DNA of 64,000 nucleotides from an uncultured Planctomycetales bacterium (GTDB taxonomy: Bacteria; Planctomycetota; Planctomycetia; Pirellulales; Thermoguttaceae). Made by a program: the position numbers and the translations under genes. Positions 51,537 to 59,222 of the stretch are shown one piece after another; positions within the stretch are counted from its first letter, which is position 1; every line of letters starts with the position of its first letter. The notes below the pieces were generated by a model that was not told the DNA's origin, did no database searches, and saw only the letters and a list, made by a program, of their open reading frames with translations. The stretch covers positions 1-64,000 of the forward strand of contig CALARR010000103.1 of NCBI GenBank assembly GCA_937889015.1. Direction: 5' to 3'.

Positions 51537-53600
51537 ATGAAGCGCCTCTTTGCCCTCCTGCTTCTGACCGGAGTCGCCACCACCTCCGCTGCGGATGACC
51601 TGCGCCCCCACGAACGCTGGATCTGGACCGAGTTGATCGGCTTCGACAACCGTCAGCCGGACCTCGGCGCAGACCAATACATCCGGCAGGCGGGCTTTAC
51701 CCCCACGGCCATCTGCCTCCTGCTGGGCTCGCCCGACTTCTTTCTTTCCCATGCCGGCATCGACCGCCCACAACCCCTGCCGCCAGAATGCTGCTCGCGC
51801 GATGGACATGAATTCAACCGCGAGCGCTCGCGCCAGGTCTGGACCAACCATCAGCTCCGCAGCCTGGTCCAAAATCTCCGCCGCCACGGTGTCCAGGTCT
51901 ACGCCTCGACCTTCACCCGCTTCTTCCGCAACCGCTCGCATCGCGAATGGCTGGCCGACCATCCCGAGGTCTTCCAGGTCTGGCGCACGAAGGGGTTCGC
52001 CTGGTCCCTCAATCCCTTGGCCCGCCTCAACGACGGCGGCTATTTCCAGGACTTCTTCGCGCGCCAGGTCGTGGCCGTGCTGCAGGATTACGGATTCGAC
52101 GGCTGGCACGGTCCCGACGGCTGGGGCCCACTGAACGGCCCGATCTACGAGAATTCCTTTTCCGACGACATGGCCGGCCAATTCGCCGCCCACACCCAAC
52201 TTGAACTGCCGGTGACCGTCACCCAGGTTTGCGCCAACGACCTGGAAAAACTGCAGGCTCGCGGCGACTGGATTTGGCAGCACGCGCGCCGCGACTGGAT
52301 CGACTTCTACGCCGACCGCTGGGCCGGCTTCTGGCGCACCATGGCCGGCGCCGCACATCAGGCCGGCAAGAAGGTTGTCATCAACTCGGCCTGGGGCCGA
52401 GCCCCCTTCGAGTCGCTCTACCGCTACGGCATCGACTACCGCAAGATCGTCGACGCCGGTGTGGACGGGATCATCGTGGAGACGGCCGCAGCCGGCCTGG
52501 CCATGGACCCGCGCCTCGGCGGCGGGGACATGCACGACCATTTCCTCTCCATGCTCATGCTCATCAAGGCCTACGTGCCCGACGCCAAACTCATCTTCCT
52601 GCACAACGTGCACGACGTGGTCGAGCAATGGGACGCCCTGCGTCACGCCCCGGCCCTGCTGGAACGGGAAATCCACGCCCTGGCCAATGTGTTCTACGCC
52701 GACCCGCAGGGGCGATGCCGCCCCTGTGCCGACGGGTTTGTGGTCTGCCTGGGCGACGCCATCCATCGCGACGAGTGGGCCTGGCTGTGTGACAAATGGA
52801 AGTTGGCCTTCTGCGCGCCGCCGCACCGCACCTTGGGAGCCACCTTGCTCTGGTCCGATGCGGCCCTCCGCAACGAACTCGACGCGTTCATCTCCACGCG
52901 TCTCCGTTTCACCGACCGGCTCCTGGCCGAACTGATGGCCGCCGGCGCGCCCGTCCAGGCCGTGGCCCGCACCAGAGAGCTACAACAACTCTCCGGCCCG
53001 TTGCTGGTCCTCAACCCGCAGCTCTTCCCGGCTGCCGAACTAGCCGAGGTGCTGGCCTACGATCGTGGGCCGATCATCACCGTGGGCGGCAAATTTCCCA
53101 GCATGCCCACCGCGGGCCTGGAGTTCTGCGACGCCGGACCAGCTAACCCTGTCTGGTGCGGTGTGTATCGATCGAGCTATCAGGCACAAGTGAACATCGA
53201 GCCGTCCCAGGTGCCAGCCGAGGAAGTCGACCCGGCCAAGGCCTCCGATCCGCGCGGTTATTGGGACGCCCTTCCTGCCCGGCCCGCGTCCCTCGGCTTC
53301 CAGCAGGCGTGCGCCGCGGCGATCATTGGCGCTGCAGGGCGATTCACCGTCACTCAGGACGCAGACCGCGTGAGCCTGATGATCCAGGAACAAGACGACG
53401 GCACGCTCCGCATGGCGATCAAGAACAGAACGACCACCTACGCCAGGCCCCAGGTGGACCTGCTGCGGCCCATCGAGCGCGTCGATGTGCTCACGTCATT
53501 CCCCTCCGTGCTAATCCGTCCGGAAGGATCCAAATTCACGGTGCGCGTTCCGGGACGGGGCGTGACCGTGCTCGCAGTGAAACTCGCGCCGAAACAGTAG
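51537..53600 (+). CDS. secreted TIM-barrel glycoside-hydrolase-like protein, family unassigned
   Basis: This 687-residue protein starts at ATG 51537 behind GGAAG and has a signal peptide (KRLFALLLLTGVATTSAAD). Residues about 25-400 read as a TIM barrel: VYASTFTRFFRN, DYGFDGWHGPDGWGP, KKVVINSAWGRAPFE, VDGIIVETAAAGLA and AKLIFLHNVHD. Candidate acidic residues are Asp in FDGWHGPD and Glu in IIVETAA. The C-terminal part (about 480-687) contains a GATase-like segment and a beta domain (GSKFTVRVPGRGVTVLAV), as in many glycosidases. Probably acts on an extracellular glycan; I cannot assign a family. Confidence 0.6.
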   Translation: MKRLFALLLLTGVATTSAADDLRPHERWIWTELIGFDNRQPDLGADQYIRQAGFTPTAICLLLGSPDFFLSHAGIDRPQPLPPECCSRDGHEFNRERSRQVWTNHQLRSLVQNLRRHGVQVYASTFTRFFRNRSHREWLADHPEVFQVWRTKGFAWSLNPLARLNDGGYFQDFFARQVVAVLQDYGFDGWHGPDGWGPLNGPIYENSFSDDMAGQFAAHTQLELPVTVTQVCANDLEKLQARGDWIWQHARRDWIDFYADRWAGFWRTMAGAAHQAGKKVVINSAWGRAPFESLYRYGIDYRKIVDAGVDGIIVETAAAGLAMDPRLGGGDMHDHFLSMLMLIKAYVPDAKLIFLHNVHDVVEQWDALRHAPALLEREIHALANVFYADPQGRCRPCADGFVVCLGDAIHRDEWAWLCDKWKLAFCAPPHRTLGATLLWSDAALRNELDAFISTRLRFTDRLLAELMAAGAPVQAVARTRELQQLSGPLLVLNPQLFPAAELAEVLAYDRGPIITVGGKFPSMPTAGLEFCDAGPANPVWCGVYRSSYQAQVNIEPSQVPAEEVDPAKASDPRGYWDALPARPASLGFQQACAAAIIGAAGRFTVTQDADRVSLMIQEQDDGTLRMAIKNRTTTYARPQVDLLRPIERVDVLTSFPSVLIRPEGSKFTVRVPGRGVTVLAVKLAPKQ

Positions 53601-53687
53601 CGCGACCGCCTTCGGGAAACGCAACGCAATCCCCTCGGCCGCCGCACGCGGCTACTGAGTTTCTGTCGCCGACAGCCCTTGCCGAGT

Positions 53688-53717
53688 CATCCTGAGCGCA
53701 GCGAAGGATCTCGAACC
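53688..53717. repeat. dispersed CATCCTGA-type repeat, copy 2
   Basis: CATCCTGAGCGCAGCGAAGG followed by ATCTCGAACC, matching 39665-39694 in 29 of 30 bases. It lies in the 277-base gap between two convergent genes. Confidence 0.75.
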
Positions 53718-53801
53718 GGGCGGATGCTTCGCCGCGATCAGAACGACAGACCTCCAAGTGGCTTTCCGCGGCAGAAACGGATGATACGCGCGAAGGGCCA
53801 A

Positions 53802-53873
53802 GCCGACTGCTGAAAGCCGACTGCTGAAAGCTGACCGCTGATAGCTGATAGCTGATAGCTGACCGCTGACAGC
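53802..53873. repeat. short tandem repeats around CTGAnnGCTGATAG
   Basis: Two copies of GCCGACTGCTGAAA are followed by GCTGACCGCTGATAG, three successive GCTGATA units and GCTGACCGCTGACAGC. The array ends five bases before the stop of the formate-tetrahydrofolate ligase gene and could vary in copy number. Confidence 0.85.
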
Positions 53874-53877
53874 TTCC

Positions 53878-55569
53878 TCAAAACAGCCCCACCGTCTCTT
53901 CGTTCTCGTTGATGTCGATGAACTCGGCGGCCGGGGTCTTGGGCAAGCCGGGCATGGTCATGATGTCACCAGTGAGCACGACCACAAAGCCCGCCCCCGC
54001 CGAAACCATCACGTCCCGCAACGGCACGTCGAAGTTCTTCGGCCGCCCCTTCAGCCCCGGATCGGTCGACAGCGAGTACTGTGTCTTGGCCATGCAGATC
54101 GGCAAGTGCCCGTAGCCCTCGTCCTGCAGGGCGTGGAACTTATCGCGGAGTTTCTTGTCGGCCAGCACGTCGGTGGCCCCGTAGATCTCGCGACAGATGA
54201 TCCCCACCTTCTGCCACAGCGTGCAGGTGTCCGGATACAAGAGCGAGAAATCGGTCTTGGTCTTTTCGACCACCTCCACCACGGCCCGAGCCAGGTCTTC
54301 CGCGCCCCTGCCCCCCTCGGCCCAATGCCGGGCACAGACGATCTTCACGCTCAAGTAGGCGCACTTATCCTGGATGAAACGGATCTCCTCCTCGGTATCG
54401 GTGCTGAAGGAGTTGATCGCCACCACCACCGGCAGCCCGAACCGGTGAATGTTCTCGATGTGCTTCTTCAGGTTCTCGACCCCCTTGTCCAGGGCTTCGA
54501 GATTGGGCTTGTGCAGTTCCTTCAGGTCCACGCCGCCGTGATGCTTCAGGGCCCGCACCGTGGCCACCAGCACCACCGCGCTGGGCGCGATGCCCGCCTT
54601 GCGGCATTTGATGTTCATGAACTTCTCGGCGCCCAGATCGGCCCCGAAGCCGGCCTCGGTGACCGTGTACTCCGACAGGCGCATGGCCAGCTTCGTGGCG
54701 ATCACGCTGTTGCAGCCGTGCGCGATGTTGGCGAACGGCCCCCCGTGAATGAAGGCCGGGTTGCCCTCCAGCGTCTGCACCAGGTTGGGCTTGATGGCGT
54801 CTTTGAGCAGCACGGCCATGGCCCCGTGGCACTTCAGATCGGCGGCCGTGACCGGCTTGCGGTCGCGCGTGTAGGCCACCACGATCCGCCCCAGGCGTTC
54901 CTTGAGCTGCGTGAGCGACTCCGACAGGCAGAAGATGGCCATGACTTCCGAGGCCACGGTGATGTCGAACCCCGCCTCGCGCGGCACGGCGTTGTTCACA
55001 CCCCCCAGCCCCACGATGATGTTCCGCAACGCCCGATCGTTCATGTCGATCACCCGCTTCCACAAAATCCGCCGCGGGTCGATATTCAGGGTGTTGCTGT
55101 GGTGGATATGGTTGTCCAGCACGGCAGCCAGCAGGTTGTGAGCCAGTTCGATGGCATGGAAGTCGCCGGTGAAGTGCAGGTTGATGTCTTCCATCGGCAC
55201 CACCTGCGCATAGCCGCCGCCGGCCGCACCACCCTTCATGCCGAAACACGGCCCCAGCGAAGGCTCGCGCAGGCAGACGGTGGTCGCCTTCCCAATCCGG
55301 TTCAGAGCATCGGCCAGGCCGATGCTGGTCGTGGTCTTGCCCTCGCCGGCAGGGGTGGGCGTGATGGCCGTCACCAGGATCAGCTTGCCCAGCGGCCGGT
55401 CGGCCAACCGGCGATACAGGCCCAACGATACCTTGGCCTTGTAGCGGCCGTAGTGCTCCAGGTCGTCAGGGCTGATGTTCAGTTTCGCTGCCACCTCGTT
55501 GATATGCTGCATCTTCGAGCGGCGCGCGATCTCGATATCCGGCGGCAAAGGTCGAACGGCGTCAGGCAT
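53878..55569 (-). CDS. fhs: formate-tetrahydrofolate ligase
   Basis: This 563-residue protein is of the usual length for the family. The ATP site TPAGEGKTTTSIGL (about 71-84) and the family block EPSLGPCFGMKGGAAGGGYA are intact. It activates formate to 10-formyl-tetrahydrofolate using ATP, or runs in reverse to yield ATP and formate. The gene is last of a four-gene minus-strand cluster with a methyltransferase, a reductase and a corrinoid protein, with 64 bases between it and the methyltransferase. That context points to methyl-group metabolism and not only purine synthesis. No folD is present in the window. Confidence 0.95.
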   Translation of the reverse strand: MPDAVRPLPPDIEIARRSKMQHINEVAAKLNISPDDLEHYGRYKAKVSLGLYRRLADRPLGKLILVTAITPTPAGEGKTTTSIGLADALNRIGKATTVCLREPSLGPCFGMKGGAAGGGYAQVVPMEDINLHFTGDFHAIELAHNLLAAVLDNHIHHSNTLNIDPRRILWKRVIDMNDRALRNIIVGLGGVNNAVPREAGFDITVASEVMAIFCLSESLTQLKERLGRIVVAYTRDRKPVTAADLKCHGAMAVLLKDAIKPNLVQTLEGNPAFIHGGPFANIAHGCNSVIATKLAMRLSEYTVTEAGFGADLGAEKFMNIKCRKAGIAPSAVVLVATVRALKHHGGVDLKELHKPNLEALDKGVENLKKHIENIHRFGLPVVVAINSFSTDTEEEIRFIQDKCAYLSVKIVCARHWAEGGRGAEDLARAVVEVVEKTKTDFSLLYPDTCTLWQKVGIICREIYGATDVLADKKLRDKFHALQDEGYGHLPICMAKTQYSLSTDPGLKGRPKNFDVPLRDVMVSAGAGFVVVLTGDIMTMPGLPKTPAAEFIDINENEETVGLF

Positions 55570-55633
55570 GGTCGTGGTCAGTCGTCAATGGTCAGTGATT
55601 CGCGGTTGGTTTCCACAACGTCCCACTTCGCAA

Positions 55634-56497
55634 TCAGCTATAGAAATCCCGCACGCGCATGATGGGCTCGAAACCGTCCAGTTTCAAGCACTCCTCGATG
55701 CACTCCATGGCCGGGTGGTCGGCCGGCAGCAGTTCGTACTTGCGCTTCACGGAGCCGATCACCATATCCAGCCCCAGCGGCATGGCCTTGGTCAGGAAGG
55801 CGTTCTCCAGCGGCCCCTTGACCGGCGAGCCGTCGGCCCGCTTCGAAGGCAGCATCACGGTGAAGTTGCTCAGCCCCACCGACATGTGCACCCCGGCCAA
55901 CTCCGCGTCCGCGTGGATCAGCCGCATGGCCTCGATCAGCCGCTTGAGGTTCCCTTCGGAGTCACTGCCGATGGGGGCGATGCCCGGATCGATAATGCAG
56001 TCGGCGTTGCCCAGCCCCAGGGCCCGGGCCTTGCCCACCAGATAGCGCGCCGCGGCGTGCGTCTCGGCCGCGGTGCGGCAGGGTCGCGAACGGCCGTCGA
56101 TCACCTGTTCCGAGACCAGCAGGATCGGCCGGAACGGCCGCACCTGCAGCAACGCGAACATCCCTTCGCGCAAAGCGCTGATCGAATTCAGGATCGGCTT
56201 CTGCCCCCCGGCCTTCGCCGGATCGTAGGCCTCCAGCGCGCTGTGCGCCGTCTCCGGGTCCGGCGTGTCGATCGACAACGGCTTGGCCGTCACCGCCTGC
56301 ACCTTGCGCACCATTTCGGCCATGAATTGCGGGCTGCGCGGACCGACGTTCACATCGATGTACGCCGCGCCCCCCTGGTCCTGGCTGCGAGCCAGTTCCA
56401 GAATGCCGGCCTCATCGCCCGCATCAAACAGCTTCTTGGTCGAGGGAACCGAGTCGTTGATCGACTCGCCGATAATCGTCAAACCTGCAATCGCCAT
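55634..56497 (-). CDS. methyl-tetrahydrofolate:corrinoid methyltransferase (AcsE/MtrH-like, pterin-binding)
   Basis: This 287-residue TIM-barrel protein begins MAIAGLTIIGESINDSVPST. Pterin-binding motifs follow in the order seen in AcsE and methionine synthase: IIGESIN, GGAAYIDVNVG, KPLSIDTPDPET, LNSISAL, DCIIDPGIAPIG and VGLSNFTVMLP. It moves a methyl group between 5-methyl-tetrahydrofolate and the cobalt of a corrinoid protein; the partner is probably the protein encoded at 58182-58814. Dihydropteroate synthase is excluded by those motifs and by context. It is 80 bases after the reductase gene. Confidence 0.85.
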   Translation of the reverse strand: MAIAGLTIIGESINDSVPSTKKLFDAGDEAGILELARSQDQGGAAYIDVNVGPRSPQFMAEMVRKVQAVTAKPLSIDTPDPETAHSALEAYDPAKAGGQKPILNSISALREGMFALLQVRPFRPILLVSEQVIDGRSRPCRTAAETHAAARYLVGKARALGLGNADCIIDPGIAPIGSDSEGNLKRLIEAMRLIHADAELAGVHMSVGLSNFTVMLPSKRADGSPVKGPLENAFLTKAMPLGLDMVIGSVKRKYELLPADHPAMECIEECLKLDGFEPIMRVRDFYS

Positions 56498-56577
56498 GGG
56501 TAGTGAATCGTGACTAAGGGTGGTTGGGTGGTTAGGAGGAACGGCGGGGCTTGCCCCGCCCTGCAACGGACAACAGG

Positions 56578-58152
56578 CTACTTCTTCCCCTCTTCCGGCG
56601 CGTGGTGGTCGCGGTCCAGATACGTATTGGCCCACGACGACGTGTGTTTCAACGCGGCGTTGTAGAACACGATGGGCATTTCCGCCATCCGCTCCGACTC
56701 GCCGTAGTACTTCAGCCGCTCGTACACCCGAGCCCAAAAGCACTCCTTGTCGTCCAGTTCGCACCGCCCGCCGCACGAACCGCCGCACGGCCCGTTGCGC
56801 GAACCCTTGGAACAACTGGCCAAGGGGCACAGATAGGCGCAGTCCGGCAGGCTGCAGTCTCCGCAGTCCTGGCAGGCATAGCCCAGTTGCTTGGCCTGCC
56901 GTTCCAGGCCATAGGCCAGGCGGCTCATCCAGCCCGGCTTGCGGTCCCATCGGGCGAAGAGCCGCGCCAGCAGCCCGTACAGCCCCTTGCCGCGCGTGAA
57001 CGCCCAGTCGTGCACCTTGCGCGAAACCCGGTAGCTCAGCGTCACTTCGCGATTCTTGGGCGGATGGCGAATGAAGTGTACGTATTCCGAATTCAGATGC
57101 CGCGGATCGCCCAGGCCCGTGTACCTGTCGTGATGGAACAGGAAGAACTCGTCCGGTTGCGCGAACTGGATGTCGCGCATGAACTCTTTCCAGTCGTCCG
57201 CGGCAAAGCTCTCCGCCAGGTCGATGACCTGCGCAAACCCCTCCGGCTTGCTGATTCCGCCCAGATAACCGGCGGCGAACCCCAGCCCCTTGAACACGGC
57301 CAACTGCTTGGCGGCCAATTCGTCGAAGAACTTGCGTCCTTTGTCCGGCCCGGCCGCGTAGCGTTCCACCTCCGCCAACAGCGAATCCGAAACCACGCAG
57401 CCCGCCAGCTTGCCGCTGTTGAACAACTTGGCCGCGCCGCGCGTCAAGCGATACACGTTCCCGATCACCGGCACCTGCAGGCCGCGCGACTCCAGGAACA
57501 GCTTCACCTCGTTGAACTTCCGCATGTCGTAGCCGAGCTGCGGAATGACCCACGTGGCCCCGGCCCGGATCTTGCGCAACAGCTTGAAGTACTGCGGCAT
57601 CAGTTCGCGCTCGTGGCGTTTGAAGGGCGACACGGCGCAGCCGATCGAGAACCGGGTGGCCGGCAGCCGCTCCTCCCCGCCGCTGCGGCCGCGGACCTTC
57701 AATCCTTCGTTCATCGAGCGCAACAGCGTGACCAACCCCAGCGAATCGAGGTCGAACACCGGCTCGGCCAGCCCGGCAAACCCGCCCGTGGGATAGTCGC
57801 CGGTCAAGGCCAGCAGGTTGTGGAAGCCCTGCGAAGCGTAGCGCCAGGCGGCCGCTTCCAGGCCGTTGCGGTTCATGTCCTTGCAGGTCAGATGGATCAC
57901 CACCTGCTGGCGGCGGTCGGCCACGAGCGTCGCCAGCCAGTCCGGCGGCAGCATCGGCCCCCCGCCCGGATTGTCGGTGATCGAAATCCAGCCGATGCGC
58001 GGATCGGCGAGCAGATTCTTGGCAAACGCCGCCAGGCCGCCCGGAGTCTCGGGCGCCTGAATGCCACGCGTGGAGACGATCTCCGCTCCATAGTAGAAGC
58101 GGCCCGATGCGATCATCTCCGCAAAACTGACACCATCTTTGGCCTGAATCAC
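56578..58152 (-). CDS. fused methylene-tetrahydrofolate reductase (MetF) with MetV-like cysteine domain
   Basis: This 524-residue protein starts at GTG 58152. Residues 1-300 are a MetF-type TIM barrel (WISITDNPGGGPMLPPDWLA, NLLALTGDYPTGG, RFSIGCAVSPFKRHERELM). Residues about 430-490 hold a cysteine-dense region (CQDCGDCSLPDC, then ASCSKGSRNGPCGGSCGG) of the MTHFR C-terminal (PF12225, MetV) type. In acetogens, MetV and MetF are usually separate subunits and MetV helps electron transfer through an iron-sulfur site. Their fusion here suggests a ferredoxin- or complex-linked enzyme. It reduces methylene- to methyl-tetrahydrofolate, or the reverse. 29 bases after the corrinoid gene. Confidence 0.88.
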   Translation of the reverse strand: MIQAKDGVSFAEMIASGRFYYGAEIVSTRGIQAPETPGGLAAFAKNLLADPRIGWISITDNPGGGPMLPPDWLATLVADRRQQVVIHLTCKDMNRNGLEAAAWRYASQGFHNLLALTGDYPTGGFAGLAEPVFDLDSLGLVTLLRSMNEGLKVRGRSGGEERLPATRFSIGCAVSPFKRHERELMPQYFKLLRKIRAGATWVIPQLGYDMRKFNEVKLFLESRGLQVPVIGNVYRLTRGAAKLFNSGKLAGCVVSDSLLAEVERYAAGPDKGRKFFDELAAKQLAVFKGLGFAAGYLGGISKPEGFAQVIDLAESFAADDWKEFMRDIQFAQPDEFFLFHHDRYTGLGDPRHLNSEYVHFIRHPPKNREVTLSYRVSRKVHDWAFTRGKGLYGLLARLFARWDRKPGWMSRLAYGLERQAKQLGYACQDCGDCSLPDCAYLCPLASCSKGSRNGPCGGSCGGRCELDDKECFWARVYERLKYYGESERMAEMPIVFYNAALKHTSSWANTYLDRDHHAPEEGKK

Positions 58153-58181
58153 AAGATTGCCGCCGTGGTGGGTTGAAGAAG

Positions 58182-58814
58182 CTATTGAACCAGTTTCCGC
58201 GCCAGGGCTACGGCGCTGCTGGCGTTGTCGCTATAGCCATCCGCCCCGATCTCATCGGCGAACTGCTGCGTGATCGGCGCGCCGCCGATCATGACCTTGG
58301 TCTTGTCGCGCAAGCCGGCCTTCTGCAGCGCGTCGATCACCGTGCGCATCATGGTCATGGTCGTCGTCAGCAGGGCCGAGAGGGCCACCACCGTGCCGTC
58401 CTTTTCCTTCGCGGCCTCGACGAACTTCTCCGGCGGCACGTCGACCCCCAGGTCCACGACTTCGAACCCGCCCCCCTCCAACATCGAGGCCACCAGGTTC
58501 TTGCCGATGTCGTGCAGGTCTCCCTGCACCGTGCCGATCACCACGCGCCCCGCACGCTCCACGCCTTGCGCAATCAGGTGCGGAGTGATCAGCTCCAAGG
58601 CCGTCTTCATGGCACGCGCCGCGATGAGCAACTCGGGCACGAAATACTCGTTGCACTCGAAACGCTTGCCCACCTCGTCCATGGCCGGAATCATGTACTT
58701 GCTCACGAGCTCGCCGGGATTCGTCTTCCCAGCCAGGGCCTCCTTGGTCACAGCCTCGGCCTTCTTCGCATTGCCGGTCAGAATCGCATCGTACAACTCT
58801 TTCGGATCAGCCAT
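58182..58814 (-). CDS. methyltransferase cognate corrinoid protein
   Basis: This 210-residue protein is of the MtaC/MttC size. Residues 1-85 form the helical cap and 88-210 the cobalamin-binding Rossmann domain, with the cobalt-ligating motif DLHDIG (His101), then GFEVVDLGVDVPPEKFV, LSALLTTTMTMM and GGAPITQQFADEIGADGY. It carries methyl groups on B12 between a substrate-specific methyltransferase and the folate enzyme. GGAGGT precedes the ATG, so it is the well-translated first gene of the cluster. The matching substrate methyltransferase and a reductive activator (RamA-type) are not in the window. Confidence 0.93.
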   Translation of the reverse strand: MADPKELYDAILTGNAKKAEAVTKEALAGKTNPGELVSKYMIPAMDEVGKRFECNEYFVPELLIAARAMKTALELITPHLIAQGVERAGRVVIGTVQGDLHDIGKNLVASMLEGGGFEVVDLGVDVPPEKFVEAAKEKDGTVVALSALLTTTMTMMRTVIDALQKAGLRDKTKVMIGGAPITQQFADEIGADGYSDNASSAVALARKLVQ

Positions 58815-59222
58815 GGAGACCTCCCAATCGCTATTGCTGGTTCACCTTGGAAGAATGTGCCGCATCGTGGTTCAACCGAACGGAGAGCGACACGTTCGTC
58901 GCCAAACGCGCAGAACGGTCGCCCCTGGCGTCCGGAAATCGCCTCAGCGACTCCGGCTGCCACTCGGCTGAACGGTTACCCTGTAGTGTATTGGCAGGGG
59001 CATTGGGTGGCAAACCCACCGGCCCCCGGTCCGCAGGAAGTCGCCCCCCCAAGCGGAGCCGTTCATCGTACACCCTGACTGCCCTGTCCACCAGTCCCCC
59101 GCACGCCGCAATGCGCCTTCTTCCAGCCTTGCAGTCGGCGCCGGCAGTCGAACATCGCACCTCTCTCTCGGGTGACGATGAAGCCATCTTCCGTTCCAGA
59201 TCGCTTTGGCGGCCAGGAGAGA
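58815..59222. other. intergenic region upstream of the C1 cluster
   Basis: This 408-base region holds the promoter of the corrinoid gene and the downstream end of the sulfatase gene. TTGAAC near 58868-58873 (minus strand) could be a -35 element, but no good -10 follows. I see no riboswitch structure, including no obvious B12-box, though I cannot fold the RNA here. Confidence 0.35.

Noticed and set aside
53802..53873. CRISPR-like or origin iteron array
   Set aside because: Units of 7-15 bases with no spacers; no replication genes nearby.
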